Of a DNA stretch of 64,000 nucleotides, positions 1 through 12,950 are shown one piece after another. The first letter of the stretch is position 1, and the number at the start of each line of letters is the position of its first letter. The notes below the pieces were generated by a model, which ran no database searches, was not told the DNA's origin, and saw only the letters and a list, made by a program, of their open reading frames with translations. The stretch lies in contig KB722765.1 in assembly GCA_000349905.1 (NCBI GenBank), positions 85,200-149,199 on the forward strand, written 5' to 3'. This DNA is from Volvariella volvacea V23. Lineage: Eukaryota; Basidiomycota; Agaricomycetes; Agaricales; Pluteaceae. The position numbers and the translations under genes were made by a program.

Positions 1-435
1 ACATCATCCATCCCTTTGTTGATAAAGTCGACTACCCTATCCTCAATGTCAGTATAGGGACACTAAATTGGCGGGGATACTGAGGTGATGCTTGATGAAT
101 CAGTAGATTTCAAGGAATGCGTCGTAGTCAACGGCTTTCCCATTTCATGCAACATTGGGTGACATCAACACCTGTTGTATGAATGATGGAAGAGAGCAAT
201 CGCGATACAACACCTGTTATAATGTGGAACGGATGAAGTGCTTGACATCAACTCAATTGCCGATGTCACTTACCCACATTTTATGAGTAGGCATCTTCTT
301 GGCTTGACTTTCCCCAGACAGTTTTGGGTTCGACTGCACAGCCCATTTCACTGGGCTGCATGAAAAATGAGAATATCCCCGTATCAACCACAACGCGCCG
401 CGAGCCATCCGTCCTTCCGTGGATGGGGTGTAATT
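1..435. other. Left edge, no gene recognised
   Basis: No open frame with recognisable protein character was found on either strand. The sequence stops resembling the downstream metalloprotease units at about position 436-440, so this stretch lies outside the tandem array. It may be unrelated flanking DNA brought next to the truncated protease copy. Confidence 0.4.
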
Positions 436-710
436 TAGGCTGGGCCTTGGTTATCTGCTCTGATGAGACTTGGGTCGGATCTCATCCTTACAAACTGCTG
501 ATCTCAGCGGGCGGCTTGTTTGCGGCAAACGTTGAGACCACAAGCCAGCGAGCTTCAATCCCAAGCGTAGCACGTATATCAGTATGCATAAATACTGACA
601 TAGTGATCTCAGGCTCACCTCGAATGTGAGCTACGCTTGTCCACAACGGCTGCATGGGCAAAAACCAGTTGAGAGAAGAGAGCAGCGAAAAAAAATGCTG
701 GAGAAAACGT
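436..710 (-). pseudogene. Truncated M43-type metalloprotease copy (unit 1 of tandem array)
   Basis: On the minus strand this matches exon 1 and most of exon 2 of the intact genes at 2171-3334 and 5153-6317. The signal-peptide exon is preserved (hydrophobic run, then HAAVVDKRSSHS) with its GTGAGC donor. The codon aligned to the paralogs' ATG is ACG at 708-710. Exon 2 carries an in-frame TGA just after the QAAR residues, where the functional copies have a Leu codon. Homology ends abruptly at about 436-440, so the zinc-site exons are missing. Lost start, nonsense codon and truncation together make this a pseudogene. Its hydrophobic leader still reads cleanly, suggesting fairly recent decay. Confidence 0.85.
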
Positions 711-2170
711 GATACAAGTGAGCGAGGGGATTGGATTGAGGGAACTGGTGCACCTCTTACTGTTTTATCTCATTCTGTTGTGAACGGAATACATCCGAAC
801 GACCGAGCCTGAAATTCAGAGATAGTCAAGCGTACATAGCTATGCCAAAAGGTTCCGGCACTGGTGCAAAGCTTGAAACACGCGTAAGATAGACTTGGGG
901 TTCCCGTGGCTCGAATACTGAGAATGAATTAGACATAAGGCGTCCCTACGTCAACGTCGTCGGTGTGAGTGCATCTGTCCGCCTAAGTTGCCTTTTTTGG
1001 CGGGGACTCCCGGGTAGGACGTTTTCGCATTACACCTCTGAACAGAGCCGGAAGACTACATATGATTGAAAAGGAGACGTCAACCTGAAAAGGAGACGTT
1101 CAACTGACGCAGGTCAGCCAATGAATATATTCCTTCCTTTCAGGGCGTGGAGTAATCTGCAGCCGATACCATATTGTTGCATGATGCGTGTTGACACTTG
1201 GGCGCAGACGAGATGTCGGGTGAAATGTGGATACATTCCCTGCAGGCACCAAGGTGGTGCTTACCTGCCCTAGTTTGCAATTAGATAATTGCTAAAGAGC
1301 TGCAATATCTGACTATAACCCGGAAACGGCAACCTGGGCTGCAAGTAAAGCAGTAGAGGGTCCAAGTGAGATGTTGCTATATTAGTCTGAGCTGTAGATT
1401 CGTGGATATAACAGCGAGAATTACCTGGGTCAGCGAAATGGCCGAATAGTAAAGGAGGGACATGATGTACTGTGTTCATATTGTCGATGGCGGTGCAATC
1501 AACCTATAAGTGTTTCACACCGCCAGTTATCAGCTACACGAGATGCCCAGCACATGCGCCAGATAGTCACCAGAGATCCGTCAAAGCCTATAAAGGACTT
1601 GCTTGCTGCTAGAGTAGTTCAAAATAGGCCATCGCACATTCGTCGCTGCCTAGGTTTGCAATAGATTTCAGATCGAAGGTAGGGATGACAGTCACCTCCC
1701 CAAAGCTTATGATTTCTGTGGTATAGCCACGAGTGAGCGCTGTGAGCTTCCAATATCAGTGGCGGTAGACGTACCTTATCCGTCTGGACCAATGTTCCAC
1801 ATTTTGGAAAGTGTAGATAACATCAGGGAGCAACAGTAGACCCTGGAAAGGTCCCGACAGATTAATCACCTAGTCACTTTTGATAGGGCTGCATTAGGCT
1901 GCTCGATCACGCCCGAGGGTTTCTCTTCGGTTTGAAGACGACAGGCTCAAGGAATGGCTCAAAACGTGGCTAGCGTGATGGGTAGGCGTCAACCAAGTAT
2001 GAATCACATGATATAGTTTATTTGGTGTTTATTTACAAAGACTATGGAAACGCAAAGAAAAGACATGAAAATGCAATGTGAGAAAAGAGTCCTTACAAAT
2101 GTTCATGTTGCAATAAATACGACGACTTGGATCAAACGCATATGCATATCATCTCAGGGTGCTTGACCGC
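711..2170. other. Non-coding spacer of duplication unit 1
   Basis: Upstream and intergenic sequence of the decayed protease copy, alignable in blocks to the corresponding spacers of units 2 and 3. Short open frames here are not shared between units and are treated as chance. Confidence 0.5.
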
Positions 2171-3334
2171 TCAGCACGCAATGCCGCGGTAGGCACGTGT
2201 CTGCTCCTGCATCCTGGCAATTTGCCCAGGTGTGAACACCAACCTACACGCATCCGGGATGTAATCCATGTAATTGTCTAATCCCCACAGTGCCATATTC
2301 AGAACTCGCACTAATAAAGGCAGTGTATCCACTCACTAATAGTAGGCGCAATCCCACAACTCGCTTGGAAGTTGTTACACTCCTCAGTTGGCCCGGCTTG
2401 CGGTGCAGTATCATCAACGTAGTCTCCTGGCTCGTCACATCCATTGTTGAATGTGTGCCAGAGACCAAGCCAGTGGCCAACCTCATGGGTGAAGGTCTTG
2501 CCTTTGCCATAACCTGGTATAGGTCCTCCAGGTAAGATGACGGGGTTAAGGAGAATACCATCGAGGTACTGGAACTCCTCATAGAACGCTCCAGGAGTAC
2601 CGATTCCCATGAGGCCATCAGGATAGAGTCTGACAGCAACGGGGACATGTAAGCAAGTGCGCGGAGTCTACGCGTTGGAGACTCACGGAATTGTGTAGAT
2701 ATTTAAAGTCTCTGGACCTCCTTCGCGGAAGCGGGATGCAAATTCGTGCCAATTCGGGTCGTCGAAGCCACTGTTTAGGTCTACTCAGCAACCCCGTCTA
2801 TGAGCGTACGACTCACTCACCTCCCGTTCACACCGGCGTTGAACCACTTACTGTTCATTATACGACGAGTACGGACGTGGTTGAGCCTAAACCCAGCAAC
2901 TGCGAGATCCTCGTTGACGGCACGCATTTGTTCTTGGAGAATCTCGTGGCTGAAACCGGAACGTGTAGGCCAGAGGTCAGGAGGGAATGTGGTGTGCGAC
3001 TCACGGTATCCATCCACCCTCTCTTGTCCTATTTGTTGCAATAATATTCCAGTATACATCTACCTCAGCTGGGCCCTGGTTATCTGCACGAACGAGACTC
3101 GGATCGGGTCTCATCCTCGCAAATTGCTGTTCCAAGCGGGCGGCTTGTTCGTGATCGATGTTAAGACCACAGGTGACCGAGCTTCGAGAGCGTAGCGGTG
3201 CGTGAGCACACATACGCCCAGGTGCAGGGACCTCAACCTCACCTAGAATGTGCGCTACGCTTGTCCATAACGGCAGCATGAGTGAAAACCAGTTGAGAAA
3301 CGAGAGTAGCGAGAAAAAATGCTGAACAGAACAT
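2171..3334 (-). CDS. Secreted M43-type (pappalysin/cytophagalysin-like) zinc metalloprotease, copy A
   Basis: Predicted extracellular zinc endopeptidase of 293 aa. Exons on the minus strand: 3334-3243, 3181-3005, 2949-2821, 2770-2687, 2629-2337, 2277-2171 (total 882 nt, all introns GT-AG). The first ~23 residues form a signal peptide (MFCSAFFLATLVSQLVFTHA). The mature part starts with CGLNIDHEQAARLEQQ, followed by the conserved VYWNII block. Exon 5 carries the zinc site HEVGHWLGLWHTF, that is HExxHxxGxxH with catalytic Glu, then GCDEPGDYVDDTAPQ. The last exon has the NYMDY Met-turn and ends in a terminal Cys (YRGIAC), probably disulfide-bonded. A TATA-like box lies ~60 nt upstream. This copy sits in unit 2 of the tandem array. 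Family assignment is firm; substrate and role (host protein degradation or nutrition) are inferred. Confidence 0.9.
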
Positions 3335-5152
3335 GGTGAGAGAGAAGAAGAAAGAAAGCTTGACTGAGGAAGTTGGAATACCTTCTGGCCTTTTTATACA
3401 GCTCTGCCTGCGGCGGAGTACCGTCCAGTAACCGAGCCTGAATTCAAAATTCGATTGAGCGCGTCCTTGGCCTGTGGCTATGCAGCGCTGAAGGTCCCTG
3501 TGCCAGCAGGATGAAACCCACGAGACCGCTGAATTCCAGCGGCGTCGAATAGGATTGAATTGAATACGGGTCCTCGATCTCAACGCTGTCAGATCGAATA
3601 CGTCCTGTTGCCTAGTTTATCATTTGTCGTAATGACTCCCGGGTAGGACGGCATCGTTTTGCGTTTTCTGGCAGAGCAGTAGGGCAGTTGTTGATCGACA
3701 AGGCGAGGCTAACCTGAGCTTGAGGGGTTGCACTGACGTCGATACTAATCGAGCACTCAACAAGTATATTACTTCCTTCCTTTCGGGGTGTGGCACACTC
3801 CGATACCATGATGTTAAATTGATGCATGTTGCATGGGAACTACTTGAGCGCGGATGAAATGCAGGCTGTGAATTGTTGGCGCATCCTCGGCAGGCACCAA
3901 GATGATATTGACCGGATTTAATTATGAGGCTCGAAGATGGTCGAAGGGCTGCGGCGACTGGCGGCTGTCTGAAATCAACATCTTAGAGGGCAGATAATAC
4001 CGAAGAGAGACTCGGATGACGCTATCGACCCTAACCTTGGCTGTAGCGTCGTGCAAATGACGGCTGAGCATTACATGGATCAGCGAATAAGCAAGGTCTC
4101 GTGGTAAGCACGCAGTCACGAAAGACAACATTTCGTGACTATAGTTCATGATATGCACAAACATGGGATGCAGACACAGTGCCCAAATTCCAAGTGAATA
4201 TATATTGTACGTACAAGATTTTGTTGTCGTCGACGGGCGCTTGACATGATATCCAAAGGGAATGTAGATAAAGCCGCAAATAATATTAATCCCGTGGATT
4301 TGCAATTCGGGAGGGTGTTAGGCACTGCGCGCCGAGAGCCGCGTACGGACATGCTGGGGTAAGTGCACGGGAAGTGTCCCAACAATGTCAGTCGGGTGAG
4401 CTGTGCGGCGGACATGACAAGAAGAGACAGTCACCTTTGCAGTAATCATGAGTATCTTCCATAGTATTGCAGCACGAATAGCAGCAGCAATAGACTCGCT
4501 TTGAAAGTACAGGTCCAGCGCGTCACATCTGGAAGGGTGTAGTTATCATCGCGGCGTAACAGTGGACCTTAGAAAAGTCTCAACAGATTATTATCTCATC
4601 ACACGTGACAGTACAGCATCATACCGCTTCAAAGGCTCGTTCAATACCATCCAAGTATTTCTTTCTGGCTTGAAGTCGAAATGCTTGAAGGGCGGTGATG
4701 CGGTATCATCTGACTGTGAACCACGTGATGATTCATTTGGACTTGTGTGTTGAAGTCCTAGGCGAATCGGGGACAATCCTCCGATATCCCTCAAAGCGGC
4801 CTAGTGCAGTCCTATCACAATTCATTGGTGAATGATCTGTTGAAACCGTTCTGACAGCGAGCTATTCAATTCCCATCCGAGCGTTTCTCTCCAGCGTGAA
4901 GACGACAGGCTCAAGCAATGGCTCACAAACCAGGCCAGCTAATGTGGTAGACATCACGATTCACCCGAGTACGAATCAATGATACAGATATATTTTGTTT
5001 GCTGCATCTATGTACAAAGGCTATGAAAATGTAAAGAAATTGACAGAGGACAAAATGTGAGGGAAAAAATCCTTAAAAATGTTCATGGTTCGCAATAAAT
5101 ACTCCAACCTAGATCGAACATATATGCATGCAGCTTCAGAGTCCTTGACTGC
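3335..5152. other. Non-coding spacer of duplication unit 2
   Basis: About 1.8 kb between the start of copy A and the stop of copy B. It aligns in blocks with spacers of units 1 and 3. No conserved coding frame is seen; the short ORFs differ between units. Confidence 0.5.
3391..3398 (-). promoter_or_regulatory. TATA box of metalloprotease A
   Basis: TATAAAAA on the minus strand, about 57-64 nt upstream of the ATG at 3334. A related GATAAAAG occupies the corresponding place upstream of copy B (about 6369-6376), and similar A/T boxes precede copies C and E. Confidence 0.55.
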
Positions 5153-6317
5153 CTAGCATGCAATACCCCGATAGGCACGCGTCTGTTCCTGCATCCTAGC
5201 AATTTGCCCAGGTGTAAATTCCAGACTGCACGCATCAGGAATATAATCCATGTAGTTATCTGATCCCGTCGCACCACAGTCAAGGTTCTTGTCAAATTAA
5301 AGGTAGTATATTCACTCACTGATAGTAGGCGCAACCCCGCAACTAGCTCGGAAGCTGTTGCAACCACCAGTTGCGTCGGCTTGTGGGGCGGTATCAGAGA
5401 CGTAGTCGCCTGGCTCGTCACATCCGCCTTGGAATATGTGCCAGAGACCTAGCCAGTGGCCGACCTCGTGAGTGAAGGTCTTGCCTTGGTTATAATCTGG
5501 TATAGGTCCTCCAGGTAAGATGATAGGGTGGAGGAGAATGCCGTCAAGGTACTGGGACTCGTCGTAGAATGCTCCAGGAGTACCGATTCCCGCAAGACCA
5601 TTGGGCCGGAGCCTGACATCGAGGGACGTGAGCACATTAGCGGCGTCTACAAGTACAAGACTCACGGAATCGTGTATACATTCAAGGTCTCTGGACCTCC
5701 TTCGCGGAAGCGGGATGTAAATTTATGCCAGATCGGATCATCGAAATCACTATTTAGTCCTACTCAGCGACTTCGCATATGCGCCGTGCACAACTCACTT
5801 ACCTTGCGTTTACACCAGTGTTGAACCAATGTTCACTTACGATACGACGAGTGCGGATATGGTTCAACTTGAACCCGGCAACTGCGAGATTCTCGTTGAC
5901 GACACGCATCTGTTCTCGGAGGGACTCAGTGCTAAAATCGGAATAAGTGGGCTAGATTTCAGAAGGGACCTAGTTTGCGACTCACGGTATCCATCCTCCC
6001 TCTCTTGTCCTATTTGCCGCAATGATGTTCCAGTAGACGTCTATCTCAGCTGGTCCCTGGCCATCCGCTCTGATGAGACTCGGGTCGGGTCTCATTCTCG
6101 CAAACTGTTGATCTAAGCGGGCAGCTCGTTCATGGTCGATGTTAAGACCACAGGTGAGTGAGCTTCGATCCCAAGCGTAGCGTGTGTCAGTGCGCACAAG
6201 CACGATGTATAGATCTCAGCCTCACCTGGAATGTGAGCTACGCTTGTCCATAATGGCTGCATGAGCGAAAACAAGTTGGGAAAGAAGAACAGCGAGAAAT
6301 AGTGATGGAGAAAACAT
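5153..6317 (-). CDS. Secreted M43-type zinc metalloprotease, copy B
   Basis: Predicted 293-aa extracellular metalloprotease. Exons: 6317-6226, 6162-5986, 5931-5803, 5749-5666, 5612-5320, 5259-5153. Each exon has exactly the length of its counterpart in copy A (92, 177, 129, 84, 293 and 107 nt). The leader is hydrophobic (MFSPSLFLAVLLSQLVFAHA). The zinc site HEVGHWLGLWHIFQGGC is complete with catalytic Glu, followed by DEPGDYVSDTAPQ, the NYMDY Met-turn and the C-terminal YRGIAC. Differences from copy A are mostly substitutions without frame damage, suggesting both copies are maintained. This is unit 3 of the tandem array and the nearest relative of copy A. Confidence 0.9.
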
Positions 6318-9300
6318 GATACAAGAGGACGAGGGGACTTGATTGAAAGAATTAGAGTCCCTCTGGCCCTTTTATCCTCCTCCACCCACGGCGGAACACT
6401 AAACCATAGCCGAGTCTGAAGTTCAAGGGTTGATCGCGTGTATACTGGCCTGTGGCTGTGCAGCGCTCAAGTTGCTGCACTGGCGTAAGGGATGAAACCT
6501 ACACAATCGTTGATCCCCACGCCGCTGAATATCTCGCCCCATTGAACAGTGGTCTTCCCTCCCGCCAACGCTACCACTCGGAGTGCGTCCTTTTGCCCAA
6601 CTCCCCGTTTCTGGCCGTGACTACCCGAGCAGGTCAGTATCACACTGCACTCTCTGGCAGATCCGTAGGAACACTACCGATCGAGAAGGCAAAGCTAACC
6701 TGAACTTGTGGGGTTGAACGGACGTAGATATCAGGCGAGTGCCCAATTCCCATCATGCATTTTCCCATCCGGGGTGTGGTGCACGCCGATAGCTGATGTT
6801 CAACTGATGCATGATGCATTTTGACTGCTTGAGAGAGCGGGTAAGATGCCGATTATGAAATAATAGTGCATCATCTGCAGGCAGCAAGATCACCCTGGCT
6901 GGCTCTATCGTTGAAAAACGGCTGACTGCAATCCGAGAGCGATAAGTCGGAGTGCAAGTAGCACCAAAAAGGACCCGGAGAGATAATGCCGTCTACGTGA
7001 GTCTTGGCTGTAGATTCGTGAATATGATGGTTGAGCATTGCCAGAATCAGAGAAGAAGCCAAATGGCGGAGAAACGACATATAGCACTGAGTTCGTGTTG
7101 TCGATGGCCGCCTCTGAGTGTTCCGCATTGCCGGTAAGTGGCTATACGAGACACCCAGCACGTGTGCCGTGATGATCACTAGAGGTTGATTAAAACCAAC
7201 AGAGGCCCTGCCTGCTATCAGAGCAGTGTAAAACTGGCTCCCGCATTTAATATCGTGATATAGGCTGTCCATGTGGGTCACCGAAGGTTAGGGCTCACAG
7301 ACACATTTGTGACAGAGGTAAAGGCTCGAGGTAGATACGCAGTCACAACATACGAAAACTTCAGGGGCAGGGTCAACAACATGTGCGGAACGAAGATGCA
7401 AATGTAGTATCTAAGTATTGGGTTTGTATACGTACGAAGTCTGTTGGCATCTGCGGGCTCTTTGACGCGATATTTGAAGGAGACACAGTCGAAGCCCTAG
7501 ATATTAAGAGGTCTCCCGATTTGCAATTGCGGATACCGGCCCCTTTGCACAAGGAGGTGCGGACCAGCATGGCGCACTAGAGGTGTCGCCGAGAATGTGA
7601 CTACTTCAGTGGTAGACATAAGAAAGTGAGTGTACGACGATCGGCTTGACAGAAACTAAGTGTCTCCCTTTAGCATAGCATAACTCAATATACAGTAACG
7701 GTAGCAATAGAAGTACCTTTGACCTTTAGGACCAGCACGCCACTCTGTGAGGGTGTGGTTAGAATGGTCATCTGTGGACTGTTATTACCATTCCAAGGTC
7801 CTGATGCTATCGCAAGTGAGGAGACAACATGAGACTGTCTTAAACAATCAATCGGGCTCATTTAGTCCTCATCAGAGTAGCGTCTTCCGGCTCAGAGGAC
7901 GACAGGCTCGAAGGATGGCGCCAAAATGCGCCTTGACAAGAGTCGAGCTCGAGGGCGTAGGGACCACGTGATTCATTATTTGCACCTGTGTATGCGAAGA
8001 ACCAAAGTCGGCGGACATGCTTGACCCTGATGCTGGTGCTTAATGACAAAATGATGTGGAAGGAGAAAGTTTGTCTCCTCACCCCAGCATATCAAGGTTG
8101 ATCAGAGTACCTAGCGCTCGATACTCCAGAGTCAATTTCGACTTGCTAGCCCATTTCATCGCGGTCGAAGCGCCCACGACCAGCCGCGACCAGTCCACGA
8201 CCTCACTTTCAGGATGCCTGACTTGGCGTTCCACTCCTCATCCTAACTACCGATCATCGTGAGCAGCTCAAGACACGATTAGATAATACCGAAACGAAGA
8301 ACACCCGCGAAGGAGTTAGCACACCACCGTCTAATCTCACTTGATTACGAACGTCATCAAAAGAAATATAAACGTACGAACATGGGCACCCACGAACACA
8401 CGCACACCTATTCCTGCCGTACTGCAGCTTGCAACCAGCTTGCCACACGACCTCCGAGTAATGAACAGACGTCAAGACGTATAACTCTTCCCAATTGAGT
8501 GGGCAGGCATTTCCCCGGTCGGTCGGAAGCAATACTTGTCCTAATTTGGCAAAACTTTTCGGATGTCAACACCACCTTTCGTCCTGCGTCAGGGCATGAA
8601 GAGCTGTGCACATACTCATGCCTGCATTCTGGCAGTCAATGAGCATGAGGATCTAGCGAGGTCGACATCTAATGGCACTACACGAGACTGCCAGGTGCTG
8701 TGGACATGGGAAATCGCCTCGATGCAAGTGGGGGGTGGAGTTGGTAAAAGATTTTAGACGTCATGCATACTGCAGGTCGCGAGGGAGGGAGGCCGCAATA
8801 TCTTCAACAGGGCCGGTGTTACAGGTACCCGAATATGGGTATGCTGCAAGTAGATAACCTTGCTTCGATCGACGGCTGCGTGATCCAAGGAGGAGATGCG
8901 AAATGAAGTGGCTGAAGAGAGGACTTGGACGATGCCAAAGAGGTGATGATGGGAAAGCTTGGAGAGCGTGAATAAGGCTGCTCGTGGCGATGACATCCCA
9001 GAAAGGGTTATCCGTCGCAACACAAAGAATCCCTGCGGCTGGGCATGAGCGCTAAGAGACTTGGGGGACGCGGTCCTCCGCATCCTGCTTCGATGCTTCA
9101 AAGTCCTGTTGGCATCGACCGGTCCACCTCCCAGCTCTTTTCGACGACGACAGCAGGCTGATAGAGCGCCGCAGACCCGTCAGATTGGGACAGGAGTGGC
9201 TACACGTGAAATGGCCCGTGCGTCGGAATGCCAAGAGCACTTGGTACTGGTCGGGCTGGTGGGCAGACGGAGAAAATTATTGTGAAGGGGTAGATTGAAA

Positions 9301-9430
9301 CTCCGCTGCCGACGTAGTATTTGACTGTGCAGACGGGTTGAATAGCAACCAACAAGTTCTTCTCCCTTTTCTCTTTCTTTTCGACCCAACCTACGAGTAT
9401 ATTCTTCGTTTAAAGTCATCATATTTCGTG
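6318..9430. other. Non-coding: unit-3 spacer and unique intergenic DNA
   Basis: Positions 6318 to about 7980 continue duplication unit 3, with homology to the other spacers fading near 7970. From there to 9430 the DNA is unique. Overlapping short ORFs on both strands around 8250-9450 show no recognisable motifs or consistent splice pattern and are not called. Confidence 0.45.
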
Positions 9431-10844
9431 ATGGCCCCAGTCGCTCTTTCAACGCTAGTCACTCTCGCCCTCGCCTCCTACGCCTACGCCCAAGAGACGT
9501 TCCCAGCTACTCCTCTGGCCAGCAAGACGTTCTCTTATCCCTCCGGAATCGTATGCATCTTAACTTGATTACCCCACTTTGTTCATTAAGAGTGCTATTT
9601 TTAGCCCTATCAAGTTGATACCGAACCCCATCTTATCCGTGGTGGCCAATACGGTTACAACATCTGCAACTCGACCACCCAGAACCAAGATTCCCGCTGC
9701 CAGACTGCCCTCATCAACAACATCGAAGGTTCGTCTCCGTTCATTTTCGCCCTTCGTTTTTTATTCGGTCTTCGTCTCTTTTTTACCATTTGATCGTCCC
9801 TTCCCATTCACTCCAACACGACCCTGACTCGCTTGTTCCTGTTAGACTTTTGCATCTGGGGTCCTCCTGAACCCGACTCGGTTGTTGGTGACCATGAAGG
9901 TGTCATGGTTGCATGGTGCACAAAGCCCACAAGCGGCGCTCGCCTGATTCCCGAGGGTACTCTCCAAGGCTTGCAATGGATCAACGCCCCCGACTACGTC
10001 GCTCTTCTCGGTTACATCGACCAAAGACGCATCAACATTCCTGAGGGTGATTGGGGAGGTGAACTCGACCCCCACGGTGCTGATCTCGTACGTGGCTTCC
10101 TCCGCTCCACTTCTTCGCACTCTATCCCCCATTTGCACGCGACTTATGGCCTGAATCTGTTTTAGCGTGGTAACCCACTCGGTAGTCTCGTTTACACCAA
10201 CACATGGAGCGGCGACAACAGCACCTTTGATCAAGTCATTGAATGGCATCTGTACGTCGTCATTTACACTATCTGCCTAGTTACACACCACTCAATCTCC
10301 CTCCCATAGCTTCATCGGTGGCAACTTCTTCTGCTTCAAGGCCTGCGATCCCAGGGGTGCCGACGACGACCGCTACTGCGAACACATCCTCGATCGTATC
10401 GGTTGCGCCTACAACGTCCCAAACAATGCCCAGAATGGCACATTCGAGGTTTGCGATGGTGAAAACCAGGACTTCCCCGGTATCTACACCGTCGATGGCG
10501 TCGAGATGACCTACAGCCAGCCCCCCGAATCTCTCGGCCCCATCACCACCATGCCTTACCAGCCCCGTGTGCCCGCCACCTCCAACTGCGTCACCTACGA
10601 GTCCGAGTCCTTGTTCCCTGAGCTCCGCACCATCAGTGCTCCTCACATCACCCCCGCTCCTTCCGAGACTGCATCTGGCTCATCGCCCACCGGCAGCGGA
10701 AGCGGAAACGGCTCTAACCCATCAAGAACTAACACTGCTGCCAACTCTGAGGATACTAATACAGAGGGTAACGGTGCTTCGTCACTCGCCATCTCGGGTC
10801 TTTCCCTATTGGGTGTTGTCTTCTCTGTCGCTCTCCTGTCGTAA
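9431..10844 (+). CDS. Secreted GPI-anchored protein of the MAG (macrofage-activating glycoprotein-like) family
   Basis: Predicted 368-aa surface protein. Exons: 9431-9550, 9605-9728, 9846-10087, 10166-10251, 10310-10844 (1107 nt). An N-terminal signal peptide (APVALSTLVTLALASYAYA) is followed by a cysteine-containing body with blocks resembling the basidiomycete family often named macrofage activating glycoprotein: LASKTFSYP, YGYNICNSTTQ, DFCIWGPP, GTRLIPEG-like, GELDPHGADLRGNPLG and FIGGNFFCFKACDP. The C-terminus has a Ser/Gly/Thr/Asn-rich stretch and a final hydrophobic tail (SLLGVVFSVALLS) typical of GPI-anchor addition. Expected location is the cell wall or outer plasma membrane. The family name is historical and the molecular function is unknown. 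Family recognition is from memory of these blocks, not from a search. Confidence 0.85.
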
Positions 10845-12950
10845 AGTACGAGAAAAATATCATCACCTCTTTACGTTGCACCACACATACTCCCGCCCGC
10901 TCTCTCTTCCTCCATCCGCGTTGCTTCTTTTTAGCCCTTGACCCCCCATTGACAATTGACGTTTACTAGACAATTTGTTTGGACGGACTTGAAACGTGAC
11001 GTACAGACGATTTGTTATTGGGATGATTTCTGCATCGACGACAGCTATAGCCCCCCCCAGTCGTATAGCTTTAGCATAAAGTATTTAGTGCCGTGGCCTT
11101 CTGGTTTCTAGTTGTTTCTCATCTTTCCCCTTTATGATCCATGGATTTAATACATACCCAAAACTGACATTTTTTGCATATTATGCATTGGGCATTTTGG
11201 GTTCTTTATGGGTTCTCTCTTGTGCGAGATTTGAGTGCATTGCGCTGAGGTTCTCGGTTGACAGCTCCGCCCGACGTTTAATGATAGCGGGCTGCCAGTC
11301 GAAGCTCTTGGATAACTGATTATGGCACGATGACGGTATCCTGAAATTTTGTAATAGACTGGTCGAGCTCTCCCGATGTCCCTCCCGCCCTGTCCCTGTC
11401 GAAATTACATTGAACGTAACCCCAATTCTTGAATCGATCTGCGCTTCTTGGGTTCAAAATTTCTTCATGTTCCGCGCCAATGCTACTGAGATAGCACACA
11501 CAAATCTGACCGTGAGCTTTTGTCATGGTGGGTGCCTTGTATTGTTTTCGAATTCGTACCTTTCTTTGCATATTCGTTGTTGTTCTCACTTTTAGTTCCC
11601 ACTTTGTCTTTACCTCTTCGGTTTTGTTGTCTTTGTCTTTGTTATTCGATTTGTGGCGTGTCCCCCGTTCCTAGGCCCCAAACCAATACCTCCAAATTCG
11701 GCCCCCGAAAACTCCAAGTGCTTCAAAGTTGCAATTGCGCAGCAGTGTCAATGGTGTGGCGTGGTCGTGGGATCCGTCAGTGTTACTCAACCAGCCATTC
11801 ACGTCAACTATGAGTGTACAGAGCCTATGATATCGGTGATGACGCTAAGGCGTCGATCTGCCTCGTCAGCTAGAATAGGCTACAACGGAAACCCGATGGG
11901 ATGCTTAATTTGAACCCTATGTCGTTGGTGTTTGCACGGCTGGCTTTCTTGCTATCCCGTAAGCGCCTGTGCTACCACGGAGGCTTGTACCAGCATTGGT
12001 CGAACATTGCTAGCGCACGCCAGTTAAGCTTGAACTCGAATAACAAAGTGCCAGGCTGCATTAAAGCCATAAATACACCAGAACCATGGGGCATAAAAAT
12101 CAAATTCGAATTCCCGATCTTCGGGATTTTTGAGTGGCTGTGCATATTCACTCCGATGCACCCTTTGCATGATTTCAACGTCTCTGTTCAGCCAGTCTGC
12201 CGCCGGCCTCATATGATGGACCACAAGCCGCTTAAGGGGAGCGCAGTGTGATAGCTGGTATGGAGTGTTGATCGGTCGACATCAGGCCCGCGCGTGGGAT
12301 GTATGCAGTGCTAACGCTTATTGATACCAGCGCACGAGCGCTCATAGCAGGTCACATTCTGCCAACAACAAGCAGGGGAAGGCTGTTCTGTATTATCAAC
12401 CCCACGGTTAATCGAGGAATTACGAGTGTCGATTGGTGTAAGTGTGTTTCTATGTTTCCTCTCTGGGTTGTCGTAGCGGCGACGCTATTGCCATTGCCAG
12501 CGCCAAGGAGAACTGTGATCGTGATTCACGTCGAGTTGAACGTTGCCGCCCTAGCGTCTTCTAGCCTAGAGCCTAGTGTATTAAGTATTACTAGTGCCTA
12601 CGCTAGCCATACCCACGCATATGCGCATGTACACATGCACAAGGGGACTCCGAGCTCGGCATGATGATGGCTCATGATGGCTATAACTAAATCCCATCGA
12701 TCAATCTATCATATAGTGGAGTACTTGCTGTATATATGCATAGCCACCAGGTTAGGGCCTGCTACATCGTTGGAGGATTAAGAGAGGACGTGAAATTGCT
12801 AGCATCAGCAGGTGGGTGTACTAATAATACGTATTTGAAGGATGCCGGGGTCAGTTGTTCATCGTATAAAGAGGCGGCGAAAAATCGTGGAGAATCAACC
12901 TTCTCTTTTTTTTTTTTCTTTATCTTTTCTCTATCGCGTCCCCGTTGACC
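10845..12950. other. Intergenic, no gene recognised
   Basis: About 2.1 kb without a supportable gene. The first few hundred bases are probably the 3' UTR and flank of the MAG-like gene, including a pyrimidine-rich tract. The last 100 nt are the promoter and 5' leader of metalloprotease C. Confidence 0.5.
12865..12871 (+). promoter_or_regulatory. TATA box of metalloprotease C
   Basis: TATAAAG lies 80-86 nt upstream of the ATG at 12951 and is followed by a long pyrimidine (T-rich) tract, a common fungal core-promoter arrangement. Confidence 0.5.

Larger units (their letters stand above)
436..7980. repeat. Three-unit tandem segmental duplication (~3 kb units)
   Basis: Three direct copies of a gene-plus-spacer segment lie head to tail. 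A shared anchor containing GACGACAGGCTC occurs at about 1936, 4901 and 7898, giving spacings of ~2965 and ~2997 bp. Spacer blocks around 1000-1260, 3630-3920 and 6600-6890 also match, as do the protease 3' flanks at 2000-2110 and 4960-5090. Unit 1 is shorter (start-to-anchor ~1226 bp, against ~1570-1580 in units 2 and 3) and holds the pseudogene; units 2 and 3 hold intact genes. Boundaries are approximate. Both coding and spacer DNA were copied, so this is a genomic duplication and not retroposition. Confidence 0.85.
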
